64,000 nucleotides of DNA from JBQTII01 sp052387905 (GTDB lineage: Bacteria; Actinomycetota; Actinomycetes; Sporichthyales; Sporichthyaceae). Positions 35,340-43,368 of this stretch are shown in pieces. The stretch is taken from NCBI GenBank assembly GCA_052387905.1, contig JBQTIR010000025.1, forward strand, positions 1-64,000, read 5' to 3'. The notes beneath the pieces are model-generated. The model was not told the DNA's origin and did no database searches. It saw only the letters and a program-made list of their open reading frames with translations. Each line of letters starts with the position of its first letter. The first letter of the stretch is position 1. A program made the position numbers and the translations under genes.

Positions 35340-37013
35340 GTGAGCGGCCAGAACAGCGACGCGGATCAGGGCGCGGTATTCAAAGCGGCCCAGGCCTCGA
35401 AAACGATGCCGGATGCCTTCCAGCTCTACGACACCACCCTGCGCGACGGTGCTCAGGGTGAGGGCATGGCGCTCACCGTTGCCGACAAGCTCGCGATCGC
35501 CCGCCACCTCGACGACCTCGGCGTCGGCTTCATCGAAGGCGGCTGGCCGGGTGCGCTGCCCAAGGACACCGAATTCTTCGCCCGTGCACAGAAGGAACTG
35601 CACCTGCGCCACGCGGCCCTGACGGCATTCGGCTCGACCCGCAAAGCGTCCGGCAAGGCCGCCGACGACCCGCAGGTCGCCGCCCTGCGCGAGTCCGGCG
35701 CCGGAGTGATCTGCCTGGTGGCGAAGAGCCACGAGGGTCACGTGCTCAAGGCGCTCAAGACCGACCTCGACGAGAACCTGGAGATGATTCGGGACACCGT
35801 CACCCACCTGCGCGCCGAGGGTCGGCGGGTATTCGTGGACGCCGAGCACTTCTTCGACGGCTACCACACCAACGAGGCCTATGCGATCGAGGTGGTGCGT
35901 ACCGCGATGGAGGCCGGCGCCGACGTCGTCGTGCTCTGCGACACCAACGGCGGCATGCTGCCCAGCCAGCTCACCGACGTGGTGCGCAACGTGTTCGATC
36001 GGACCAGTGCGCGCCTGGGCATTCACTGCCACGACGACGTCGGCTGCGCAGTCGCAAACTCCCTCGCCGCGGTAGAGGCCGGGGTCACGCACGTGCAGGG
36101 CGTGATGAACGGCTACGGCGAGCGCTCCGGCAACGCCAACCTCGCCACCCTCATCGGGAATCTGCAGCTGAAGATGGGTCACTCCGTGCTGCCGATGGGC
36201 AAACTCGTCGAGCTCGCCCGGGTCAGCCACGCCGTCGCCGAAGTCGCCAATCAGACGCCCCGTCAGCACGCTCCCTACGTCGGCAGCAGCGCGTTCGCGC
36301 ACAAGGCCGGCCTGCACGCCTCGGCCATCAAGGTCGACCCCGACCTGTACCAGCACATCGACCCGGCGCTGGTCGGCAACGACATGCGCATGCTCGTCTC
36401 GGAGATGGCCGGCCGGGCCAGCGTCGAACTCAAGGGCCGCGAGCTGGGCCACGACCTGAGTGTGAACAAGCCGGCGCTGAACCGGGTCGTGGAGCGGGTC
36501 AAGGAACTGGAGGCGCGCGGTTACTCCTTCGAAGCCGCCGATGCCTCCTTCGACCTGCTGGTCCGCGAGGAGCTCAACCCGGGAGCGGTGCGTACGTTCG
36601 AGCTGGAATCGTGGCGAGTCATCGTCGACCGCGACGCCACCGGCGCTGTGCGCACCGAGGCCACCGTGAAGGTGCACGCCGGCGGTGAGCGCATCGTCGC
36701 CACCGGCGAGGGGAACGGTCCCGTCAATGCCCTGGACACCGCGCTGCGTCAATCACTGGAGAGGGTCTACCCGGACCTGGCCACCCTAGAACTGGTCGAC
36801 TACAAGGTCCGCATCATCGAGGGCTCGCACGGCACCGGCGCTGTCGTCCGGGTTCTGGTGGAGACCACCGACGGCGAGACCGAGTGGGACACCGTCGGCG
36901 TCCACGAGAACCTCATCGAGGCGAGCTGGCAGGCGCTCTCCGACGCCGTCACCTACGGGCTGCTGCGCCACGAGAGCACGGCCGCTGGATCCGCCCTGGA
37001 CGAGCTGGACTGA
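35340..37013 (+). CDS. cimA: (R)-citramalate synthase
   Basis: CimA condenses pyruvate and acetyl-CoA to citramalate, a threonine-independent way to 2-ketobutyrate for isoleucine. The 557-residue protein has the HMGL-like TIM barrel with YDTTLRDGAQGEGMAL and IEGGWPGALPKDTEFF, the metal/His block HCHDDVGCAVANSLAAV, and a C-terminal LeuA dimer regulatory domain. The insert and length fit CimA rather than LeuA. GTG at 35340 is preferred because GGAG lies 6 nt upstream; an in-frame GTG at 35328 is possible. The leader with Ile codons supports this role. Confidence 0.87.
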   Translation: MSGQNSDADQGAVFKAAQASKTMPDAFQLYDTTLRDGAQGEGMALTVADKLAIARHLDDLGVGFIEGGWPGALPKDTEFFARAQKELHLRHAALTAFGSTRKASGKAADDPQVAALRESGAGVICLVAKSHEGHVLKALKTDLDENLEMIRDTVTHLRAEGRRVFVDAEHFFDGYHTNEAYAIEVVRTAMEAGADVVVLCDTNGGMLPSQLTDVVRNVFDRTSARLGIHCHDDVGCAVANSLAAVEAGVTHVQGVMNGYGERSGNANLATLIGNLQLKMGHSVLPMGKLVELARVSHAVAEVANQTPRQHAPYVGSSAFAHKAGLHASAIKVDPDLYQHIDPALVGNDMRMLVSEMAGRASVELKGRELGHDLSVNKPALNRVVERVKELEARGYSFEAADASFDLLVREELNPGAVRTFELESWRVIVDRDATGAVRTEATVKVHAGGERIVATGEGNGPVNALDTALRQSLERVYPDLATLELVDYKVRIIEGSHGTGAVVRVLVETTDGETEWDTVGVHENLIEASWQALSDAVTYGLLRHESTAAGSALDELD

Positions 37014-37019
37014 CCGAGG

Positions 37020-37463
37020 TCAATCCGCCAGCGACACCAGCGCGAGGGTACGCATCGAGGCGATGGTGTGCGAGAGCAGGCCCTTGATCACCATCTTGCG
37101 CCCGATCACCTGGCGCACGATCCGGATTCCGAGCGGGGAGGCCAGGCCGATGGGGAGGAAGCCGCCCGCCCGGATCCTGAGCTTCGACAGCTCGAGGAGT
37201 TGGTCGGAATCCACGTGCAGCGCGACGTTGGGCTCGCCGACGAGGCCGTTGTAGACGACCGCGCCGTGCTGGCTGAAGTCGATCGTGACCTCGGTCTCGG
37301 TATCGGTGCTGATGATGGCCACCGGGCGGCGCATCCGCTTGGCCACCTTGATCATGTACGGCTTGTTCTCGAAGTTCTGCTCGAGCAGGGCCTTCATGAT
37401 GCTCGCCGTGCCGTTCGCCTCGTCGCCCGCAGCGCAGGTGACGGGGTACTCCTGGGAAACCAT
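37020..37463 (-). CDS. SCP2-like sterol-carrier fold protein
   Basis: A 147-residue protein resembling the SCP2 lipid-binding fold: VTIDFSQHGAVVYNGLVGEP and VALHVDSDQLLELSKLRI are the typical strand pattern, followed by a helical tail (IRIVRQVIGRKMVIKGLLS). No catalytic motif is visible. The start ATG shares its A with the stop of the upstream gene (TGATG), so the two are coupled. It converges on cimA with a 6-bp gap. The family call is by pattern only. Confidence 0.5.
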   Translation of the reverse strand: MVSQEYPVTCAAGDEANGTASIMKALLEQNFENKPYMIKVAKRMRRPVAIISTDTETEVTIDFSQHGAVVYNGLVGEPNVALHVDSDQLLELSKLRIRAGGFLPIGLASPLGIRIVRQVIGRKMVIKGLLSHTIASMRTLALVSLAD

Positions 37464-38350
37464 CAGGCGAGTTTATCGGCCGGGGCCGTGCTCGGGTGGA
37501 CCAGCATGCCCGCCACGACAGTGATCAATTCCTGACGCAGCGGTGCGGCGCGCAGGGCGATCGTCCGCTGGTTCGCGACGTAGGCGGCTCGTCCGGCTTC
37601 GGTCTCGATCGGGATCGGTGAGTACCCGAGGGAGCGCAGGTCGTACGGCGCGGCGCGCATGTCCAGTTCCCGGGTGTCCCGGGCCAGCTCGAAGCAGTCC
37701 AGCAACAGCTCCGAGGGCGTGAACGGGCTGAGTTTGTAGGCCCATTTGTAGAGGTCCATGTTCGCGTGCAGGCAGCCGCCCTGCTCCAGCTCCGCCGCTG
37801 TCTCCCGGGTGGGCTGGATGACGTTGAGCGGCCGCGCCGCCGGGGTGAAGAAGCGGAACGCGTCGAAATGGGTGCATCGCACGCCGCTGGACTCCACCAG
37901 GTCCGCGATCTGCGCGGGTGGGAGCCGTAGGGGATAGGCCGGGTGGCGGACCTCGTCGGACCGGTAGACCATCGCCCACTCGTGGAGTCCGAAACATCCG
38001 AACGCCGGGGGCCGGGCCGCGGTAGCCCGTAGAAGGCCGTCCACGTAGCGGGCCAGGCAGCCGTGGCGGCCGGCGAGCAGCCCCGGGTCGACCTCGACTC
38101 CGTCCGGCCCCCGGCGGTAGCCCTTCCAGCCCCGGTGCGGTGGGTCACCGGCCAGGGCGACGCCGTGACCGGGGTGCCAGCGCCCCAACGCTGCGGGGGA
38201 GTGGGAGTAGTAGGTGAACAGGAAATCCAGGACCGGGTGCTTCTCCCCGCGCCGCCCGCGCTCGCAGTGCGGGACGGTCCAGCGCGCTGCCCGCTGGGAG
38301 TGGGCGGCCATCGCCGCAGTCCACCGCTGCGGGTCTAGCAGGGTGCTCAC
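37463..38350 (-). CDS. Conserved actinobacterial protein, labelled 3-methyladenine DNA glycosylase
   Basis: A 295-residue protein of a family widespread in streptomycetes and relatives, recognised by HPVLDFLFTYYSHSPAALG, RWHPGHGVAL and CFGLHEWAMVYR. It is often labelled 3-methyladenine DNA glycosylase, but no helix-hairpin-helix or known glycosylase active site can be seen, so the enzymatic name is doubtful. The GTG start at 38350 follows TACCGT by 6 nt. It shares a 38-bp gap with the divergent FAH gene and is coupled to the SCP2-like gene downstream. Confidence 0.65.
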   Translation of the reverse strand: MSTLLDPQRWTAAMAAHSQRAARWTVPHCERGRRGEKHPVLDFLFTYYSHSPAALGRWHPGHGVALAGDPPHRGWKGYRRGPDGVEVDPGLLAGRHGCLARYVDGLLRATAARPPAFGCFGLHEWAMVYRSDEVRHPAYPLRLPPAQIADLVESSGVRCTHFDAFRFFTPAARPLNVIQPTRETAAELEQGGCLHANMDLYKWAYKLSPFTPSELLLDCFELARDTRELDMRAAPYDLRSLGYSPIPIETEAGRAAYVANQRTIALRAAPLRQELITVVAGMLVHPSTAPADKLA

Positions 38351-38388
38351 CGGTCAACGGTAGGGGAGAGCCCGGGTAGCCTCGCCGG
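38351..38388. promoter_or_regulatory. 38-bp divergent leaderless promoter pair
   Basis: Rightward TAGCCT (38377-38382) lies 6 nt before the GTG of the FAH gene. Leftward TACCGT (complement of 38357-38362) lies 6 nt before the GTG of the glycosylase-like gene. Each -35 position falls on or beyond the other gene's -10, so the two promoters must share or compete for polymerase. Confidence 0.55.
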
Positions 38389-39165
38389 GTGCGTATTGCG
38401 AGATTCACCCATGACGGCGAACAGGCCTTCGGCATCGTGTCCGGCTCCGAGGGTTCTGAGGCGATTGCCGTCATCGCCGGCGACCCGCTCTACACCCTGC
38501 TGACCCCGACCGGGGACTACCTGCCCCTTGCCGAGGTGAAACTGCTCGCGCCGGTCATCCCACGCAGCAAGGTCATCGGGGTGGGCCGCAACTACGCCGA
38601 CCACGCCGCCGAGCTGGGCAACGAGGTCCCGCCCGAGCCGCTGCTCTTCCTCAAACCGAACACCACCGTGATCGGCCCGGGCGAGGCGATCGTGCACCCG
38701 ACCCAGTCCACCGAGGTGCATTTCGAGGGCGAACTTGCGGTGGTGATCGGGCGACTGTGCCGCGACGTACCGCTGGGACGGGTCGAGGAGGTGATCTTCG
38801 GCTACACGATCGCCAACGACGTCACCGCGCGGGATCTGCAACGCAGCGACGACCAGTGGACCCGAGCCAAGGGCTTCGACTCCTTCTGCCCGCTCGGACC
38901 GTGGATCGTCACCGACCTCGACGTCGGCAACCTGGCAGTCACCACGACGCTCAACGGTGAGCTCAAACAAGCCGGGCGCACCGCGTCAATGGTGCACAAG
39001 ATTCCCGAGCTGATCGCCTACATCTCCGCGGTGATGACCCTGCTGCCGGGAGATGTCATCCTCACCGGCACCCCGGCCGGGGTCGGCCCCATGAAGCCCG
39101 GAGATGAGGTGTCGGTGACGGTCGAAGGCATTGGCGCGTTGACGAACTCGGTGGTGGCGCGATGA
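38389..39165 (+). CDS. Fumarylacetoacetate hydrolase-family protein
   Basis: A 258-residue FAH-fold protein, matching Rv2993c, which also precedes gltX. The metal site is visible in EVHFEGELAVVIG (two Glu) and TIANDVTARDLQ (Asp), with the substrate block AKGFDSFCPLGPW and the GDVILTGTPAGVGP turn. Members hydrolyse C-C bonds or decarboxylate acids such as oxaloacetate, or isomerise catechol-pathway acids; the reaction here is undecided. Its stop overlaps the gltX ATG (ATGA), so it is coupled to the tRNA synthetase. Confidence 0.8.
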   Translation: MRIARFTHDGEQAFGIVSGSEGSEAIAVIAGDPLYTLLTPTGDYLPLAEVKLLAPVIPRSKVIGVGRNYADHAAELGNEVPPEPLLFLKPNTTVIGPGEAIVHPTQSTEVHFEGELAVVIGRLCRDVPLGRVEEVIFGYTIANDVTARDLQRSDDQWTRAKGFDSFCPLGPWIVTDLDVGNLAVTTTLNGELKQAGRTASMVHKIPELIAYISAVMTLLPGDVILTGTPAGVGPMKPGDEVSVTVEGIGALTNSVVAR

Positions 39166-40652
39166 CGAGCCCCACCGAGGGTGCAGTGCGCGTGCGCTTC
39201 GCGCCGTCCCCCAGCGGCGACCTGCACGTCGGCAACATCCGCACCGCACTGTACGACTGGGCCTACGCCCGCCACACCGGCGGCACGTTCGTTTTCCGGA
39301 TCGAGGACACCGACTCCGCCCGCGTTACGCCCGAGTACATCGCGGCCGCCGTGGATTCCATGCGCTGGCTCGGCCTGGACTGGGACGAGGGGCCGGGGGT
39401 CGGCGGGCCGTACGCGCCGTACCAGCAATCGCAGCGGCTACACCTGTACACCGAATGGGCACAGCGCTTCCTGGACTCCGGGCACGCCTATCACTGCTAC
39501 GAAACCCCGGCGGAGGCGCAGGCGCGCACGGCCCGGCAGAAGGCCGCCAAACTCCCGCTCGGCTACGACGGGCACAGCCGTGATCTGACGGCTCAACAGC
39601 GCGCCGCCTATGAGGCCGAAGGTCGCAAGCCGGTCGTGCGGTTCCGGATGCCGGAAGGCACGACGACCTTCACCGACCTGATCCGGGGCGAGGTCAGCTT
39701 CGACAACGCGCTGTATCCGGACTTCGTGCTGTTGCGCGATGACGGGTCTCCGCTCTACACCCTCGCCGTGGCCGTTGACGATGTTCTGATGAGGATTTCA
39801 CACGTCGTGCGCGGAGAGGATCTGCTGTCCTCGACGCCCCGTCAGATCGCGGTCTACCGGGCGATGGGGCTGTCGGATGAGCAGCTGCCGGTGTTCGCCC
39901 ACCTGCCGTTCGTGATGGGCCAGGACAACGCCAAGCTCTCCAAGCGTCACGGTGCGGTGACCGTAGGTCAGTTCCGGGTGGACGGTTACCTTCCCGAGGC
40001 GATGTGCAATTACCTCGCCCTGCTGGGCTGGTCCCTCGGCGAGGGTGACCGCGAGGAGTTCGACCTGAGTGAGTTGGCTGCGGCGTTCACCCTCGAGCGC
40101 GTCAACACCAGCCCGGCCCGCTTCGATCCCAAAAAGCTGGACTCGATCAACGCGGCCTGGATCCGGCGCCTGGAGCCGGCCGATCTGCAGGCCCGGCTCG
40201 CGGGGTTCCTGGCAGCGGCCGGCCTGGTCGCCGACCCCTTGACGGCGGCACAGGCGCGCAAACTGGCCGGCGCCGCGCCGCTGGTGCAGGAGCGCATGGT
40301 CCGCTTGAGCGAGGTCGTCGACATGCTCGGCTTCCTGTTCGTGGACTCCGCGACGCTGCGGCGCGACCCCGGCGCCGTCTCCGAGGTGCTCAACGCCGAC
40401 TCCAAGGCCGTCCTGGAGGCCGCCATCGCCGCGCTGGAGGGCTTGGCCGAATTTGAGACCGGGGCCATCGAGACAGCTCTGCGCGCGGCGCTGATCGAGG
40501 GTTTGGGCCTGAAACCGAAGACTGCCTTCGGTGCACTCCGCGTGGCGGTCACCGGGCGCAAGGTCTCTCCGCCCCTGTTCGAATCCCTCGCGCTGCTCGG
40601 CCGGGAGGACACCCTGGTCCGCCTGCGTGCCGGACTCGCGGTGGCAGGTTGA
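39162..40652 (+). CDS. gltX: Glutamyl-tRNA synthetase
   Basis: GltX charges tRNA(Glu), and in organisms with GatCAB usually also tRNA(Gln). The 496-residue protein has the HIGH-like motif PSPSGDLHVGN near residue 15 and the KMSKS-like KLSKRHG near residue 268, with the class I catalytic core between and a helical anticodon-binding domain after residue 330. tRNA-Gln and tRNA-Glu genes lie immediately downstream, so synthetase and both substrates are clustered. Confidence 0.95.
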   Translation: MTSPTEGAVRVRFAPSPSGDLHVGNIRTALYDWAYARHTGGTFVFRIEDTDSARVTPEYIAAAVDSMRWLGLDWDEGPGVGGPYAPYQQSQRLHLYTEWAQRFLDSGHAYHCYETPAEAQARTARQKAAKLPLGYDGHSRDLTAQQRAAYEAEGRKPVVRFRMPEGTTTFTDLIRGEVSFDNALYPDFVLLRDDGSPLYTLAVAVDDVLMRISHVVRGEDLLSSTPRQIAVYRAMGLSDEQLPVFAHLPFVMGQDNAKLSKRHGAVTVGQFRVDGYLPEAMCNYLALLGWSLGEGDREEFDLSELAAAFTLERVNTSPARFDPKKLDSINAAWIRRLEPADLQARLAGFLAAAGLVADPLTAAQARKLAGAAPLVQERMVRLSEVVDMLGFLFVDSATLRRDPGAVSEVLNADSKAVLEAAIAALEGLAEFETGAIETALRAALIEGLGLKPKTAFGALRVAVTGRKVSPPLFESLALLGREDTLVRLRAGLAVAG

Positions 40653-40693
40653 GCGCCGCTCGACCCGTGGCCCGGACCGGTGCCGGCGTCGGG

Positions 40694-40734
40694 TATTCTC
40701 GGTCCTCGGCGCGAACCCGATCGGTTCGCGCCGA
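40694..40734 (+). promoter_or_regulatory. -10 box and hairpin before tRNA-Gln
   Basis: TATTCT (40694-40699) would start RNA near 40706, exactly at a perfect 12-bp stem TCGGCGCGAACC (40706-40717) / GGTTCGCGCCGA (40723-40734) with a CGATC loop. The tRNA begins 4 nt after it. It may be the gltX terminator or a 5' leader hairpin removed by RNase P. Confidence 0.45.
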
Positions 40735-40738
40735 CCCT

Positions 40739-40810
40739 TGGGGTATGGGGTAATTGGCAGCCCGGCTGATTCTGGTTCAGCTAGTCTAGGTTCGAGTCCT
40801 GGTACCCCAG
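40739..40810 (+). tRNA. tRNA-Gln (CTG)
   Basis: A 72-nt cloverleaf. The acceptor stem is TGGGGTA with TACCCCA, the anticodon stem is GCTGA/TCAGC and the loop TTCTGGT places CTG at 40772-40774. The T-loop TTCGAGT is standard. CCA is not encoded. It stands 40 nt before tRNA-Glu, as in mycobacteria (glnU/gltU). Confidence 0.93.
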
Positions 40811-40850
40811 CGCTTCACGTTTCATCAGCTCCACGGCACGTGTTTCACCT

Positions 40851-40923
40851 GGCCCCGTTGTGTAGTGGCCTAGCACGCCGCCCTCTCAAGGCGGTAGCGC
40901 GGGTTCGAATCCCGTCGGGGCTA
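40851..40923 (+). tRNA. tRNA-Glu (CTC)
   Basis: A 73-nt cloverleaf. The acceptor stem is GGCCCCG with CGGGGCT (first pair G-T), the anticodon stem CCGCC/GGCGG and the loop CTCTCAA places CTC at 40885-40887. The T-arm is GCGGG-TTCGAAT-CCCGT. CCA is not encoded. Accessory DNA with a toxin-antitoxin pair begins just after its 3' end, the usual side for integration. Confidence 0.94.
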
Positions 40924-41045
40924 CATCGAGTGGCGAGGTGTGTTCGCGGAAAGCGCGGACCACCTCGCTTTCGCTTTGTACGGGGGGCCGAGCCCCACCC
41001 CCACGGTGCGGTGGCTGGGCTGGAATGGTGCGTGGCTTCGCACGG

Positions 41046-41285
41046 TCAGCCGGCTTCCCGTCGCAGTTCCTGCTCGATGGCCCGACGGATCCAGGCCGAG
41101 ACCGAGCGGTCGTCGGCGGCTGCGGCTTCGCGGACCGCATCCAAAGTCTCGACGGACAGTCGGACGGGGACCGGGTCGGCGAGGCGTTCGCGGCGGCGTC
41201 GCAGCGGCGGTCCCTGGGGGATCTGGTTGTCAGCCTCGGCGTAGTAGGCGTGCTCCTGCTCGGGAGTCATCGCGGATCGGTTCAT
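41046..41285 (-). CDS. Ribbon-helix-helix antitoxin
   Basis: A 79-residue antitoxin-like protein. The N-terminus MNRSAMTPEQEHAYYAEAD is the toxin-wrapping part; the RHH DNA-binding domain is at about residues 40-75, with ADPVPVRLSVETLDAVREA and DDRSVSAWIRRAIEQEL. The ATG overlaps the toxin stop (ATGA), fixing the start. Toxin-first order matches BrnT/BrnA-type modules. It probably represses its own operon through the direct repeats upstream of the toxin. Confidence 0.75.
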   Translation of the reverse strand: MNRSAMTPEQEHAYYAEADNQIPQGPPLRRRRERLADPVPVRLSVETLDAVREAAAADDRSVSAWIRRAIEQELRREAG

Positions 41286-41590
41286 CTGTCCTCCCGGTAT
41301 CGCGTCGCCAGGTGTCCGGCTGCGACGTAACAGCCAATGGGTCGGCATCGCGTCGGATCGCGGGCCTCCGACGGCGCCAGTGGGACCACCAGCACAGCCC
41401 CGGCGACCTCGGCGACCATTAGCCAATGCGCCGGCGGACGGGCCGGATAGAACAGCGGGTCCGCAGCCCAGGCTTCGACGACATCGTCGAGGCCCAGGTG
41501 TGGGTGCTTGAACAGGTGAGCATGCTGATGATCAATCTCGAAAGGGGACTCGTCGTCGAGCGCCTCGATGCTGAACCGCTCCTCGGGCAC
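41282..41590 (-). CDS. BrnT-like toxin candidate
   Basis: A 102-residue basic/aromatic protein whose pattern recalls BrnT ribonuclease toxins: HLFKHPHLGLDDVVEAW, a loop ADPLFYPARPP, then paired strands VAGAVLVVPLAP and a final RPIGCYVAAGHLATRY. The match is by pattern, not strong identity. GTG at 41590 is used because TACCGT lies 5 nt upstream; a TTG at 41596 is in frame but falls within that box. It is coupled to the antitoxin by a 4-nt overlap. Confidence 0.55.
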   Translation of the reverse strand: MPEERFSIEALDDESPFEIDHQHAHLFKHPHLGLDDVVEAWAADPLFYPARPPAHWLMVAEVAGAVLVVPLAPSEARDPTRCRPIGCYVAAGHLATRYREDR

Positions 41591-41610
41591 GCCCAACGGT
41601 ATCTGAACCG

Positions 41611-41626
41611 ACTACAAATTACTACA
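41611..41626 (-). promoter_or_regulatory. Candidate toxin-antitoxin operator (direct repeat)
   Basis: ACTACA occurs at 41611-41616 and again at 41621-41626, exactly 10 bp apart, in an unusually AT-rich patch just upstream of the toxin -10. RHH antitoxins often bind short repeats spaced by one helical turn, so this is a fair autoregulatory site. Confidence 0.4.
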
Positions 41627-41631
41627 CGCAC

Positions 41632-41960
41632 TCATCTGCCGAGGTCGATGCCGTCGTCGCGATTCCGGGTGTGATCGACGTTGCGGCGGTAATAGTCGGA
41701 GATCCGGCGATGTTCGGTCTCCCGGGCGGTGCGCTCAATGTCGGCGACGACGAGGAGCTGCCGCGAGGACGATTCCGACGTCGGTGGCGGCGCCCCGAGC
41801 GGCGTCGATAGTGGTGGCCCACCCGTACTCGGCCTGCGCGGTGACGAAGGCGGTGGGCAGCAAGGTCTTGCCGTGGCCGGTCAAGTCCCCCACAAGCAAC
41901 CCAGTCTGATCCGCTGTCAGGATGCGATAGCGGTTCCGCCACTCGCGGCTGGGGATCCAG
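41632..41960 (-). pseudogene. Decayed relaxase/helicase C-terminal fragment
   Basis: Reading the minus strand gives WRNRYRILTADQTGLL, then TGHGKTLLPTAFVTAQAEYG and WATTIDAARGAATDVGIVLA, and after a one-base shift near 41763 continues as QLLVVADIERTARETEHRR and ISDYYRRN to a stop at 41632. The order (ribosome-like linker, AEYGWATTIDAARG, then a tail) resembles the end of TraA/TrwC-type relaxase-helicases, where the matching part reads like a YATTIHxAQG motif. The 5' part is missing. It is a relic of a conjugative or integrative element. The family call is tentative. Confidence 0.5.
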
Positions 41961-42199
41961 GTTGTGACGGTTGGGATGACATTCGCGCAAGGAACGCACC
42001 TTGCGTCACAACGTTGATCGCTGGCCTACATCGGGCGCGCTGACCCGAGGGGACTAATCGCAGTTGGTGGCCCGATACGACGAGGATCCTGACGGGGTTC
42101 TTACGACGTGGGCCCCGGGCATTGACCCGTCGCTGCTGCCAGGCGTCAGATGGAGCCGCCCGCATGCGGAGGGCCCGCGCGGGCGCGGAGGCGATCGAG

Positions 42200-43255
42200 A
42201 TGACGGTGGACGAGGGCAAGCTGCACGAGTTGCTCGGACGGTTCGTCACCGATGCAGGTGGCGCGTTCCAGGCGATCGGCGCGGTGATCGGGGACCGACT
42301 CGGTCTCTACCGCGCGCTGGCGGAGGTGATGCCGGCGAGCGCCGAGGAGGTCGCGGCGGCCGCAGGCGCCGATCCGCGTCACGTTTGCGAGTGGCTCAGC
42401 GCGCAGGCAGCCGGGGGATACGTCAGCTACGACCGCGAGAGCGGGCGTTTCTCGCTCGACGCCGAACAGCACTTCGCGTTGGCCGACCCCGACGGGATGC
42501 AGATCGCCGCGGCTTTCCACATCCCGGTGGCAGTGACCAAGAACATTGATGCGCTGACCGACGCCGTGCGGACCGGGCGCGGGTTCGGCTGGCACCAGCA
42601 CGACCCGAGCCTGTTCGAAGGCACCGAGCGCTTCTTCCGGCCCGGCTATGTGGCGAACCTGACCTCGTCCTGGATTCCGGCGCTCGATGGGGTGGAGCAG
42701 AAGTTGCACGCCGGTGCGCAGGTGGCGGACGTCGGCTGCGGGCATGGTTCCTCGACGGTGCTGCTGGCCTCGACGTACCCGAACTCGCGGGTGACCGGCT
42801 TCGACTACCACGCCCCCTCGATCGACGTGGCACGCAAGCGGGCCGCCGACGCGGGGCTGGCCGCCGGGGCGAGCTTCGAGGTCGCCTCGGCCGCGGACTT
42901 CCCCGGCAGCGGCTACGACCTCGTCACAATCTTCGACGCCCTGCACGACATGCCCGACCCGCTGGCCGCCGCGCGGCACATCCGCCACGCGCTGGCGCCG
43001 GACGGAACTTTCCTGCTGGTCGAGCCGTACGCCGAGGACGACCTCGCGGACAACCTGAACCCGGTGGGCCGACTGTTCTACGGGGCCTCGACGGTGATCT
43101 GCGTCGCGCATTCCAAGACCGAGGAACCGGGCACCGCGCTGGGCGCGCAAGCCGGCGAGGCGCGCCTGACGGCGCTGCTCACCGAGGCGGGTTTCAGCCG
43201 TGTGCGCCGCGCGACGGCTACCCCGTTCAACCTCGTGCTGGAGGCGCGTCCCTGA
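42200..43255 (+). CDS. SAM-dependent methyltransferase with winged-helix N-terminus
   Basis: A 351-residue protein. The N-terminal part (about 1-95, GDRLGLYRALAEVMPASAEE) is the winged-helix dimerisation domain seen in O-methyltransferase-like and Rv2258c-like proteins. The Rossmann part starts with the SAM motif VADVGCGHGSSTVLL and continues with VTGFDYHAPS and DLVTIFDALHDMPDP. The acceptor substrate is unknown. ATG at 42200 follows GGAGG at 7 nt; earlier in-frame starts lack a ribosome site. It is the first conserved-looking gene after the accessory patch. Confidence 0.8.
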   Translation: MTVDEGKLHELLGRFVTDAGGAFQAIGAVIGDRLGLYRALAEVMPASAEEVAAAAGADPRHVCEWLSAQAAGGYVSYDRESGRFSLDAEQHFALADPDGMQIAAAFHIPVAVTKNIDALTDAVRTGRGFGWHQHDPSLFEGTERFFRPGYVANLTSSWIPALDGVEQKLHAGAQVADVGCGHGSSTVLLASTYPNSRVTGFDYHAPSIDVARKRAADAGLAAGASFEVASAADFPGSGYDLVTIFDALHDMPDPLAAARHIRHALAPDGTFLLVEPYAEDDLADNLNPVGRLFYGASTVICVAHSKTEEPGTALGAQAGEARLTALLTEAGFSRVRRATATPFNLVLEARP

Positions 43256-43368
43256 TCCGCCGCTTCGTGACGACCTGTGGCCCCAGCACGGGGGCCGCGG
43301 AATAGACGGGCACCGGCGGGTATTGGCTAGGGGAGACCCCGATTCCATGCCGTCCTGAGGAGATCCCG

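Noticed and set aside
40921..42033. CTACATCG at 40921-40928 (tRNA-Glu 3' end) and again at 42026-42033 as possible att sites.
   Set aside because: Eight identical bases over about 1.1 kb are too few; the flanks diverge at once. It is kept only as a hint for locus comparison.
42122..42199. Longer start for the methyltransferase.
   Set aside because: The added residues are Arg/Ala-rich and unlike the family; GGAGG is placed for ATG 42200.
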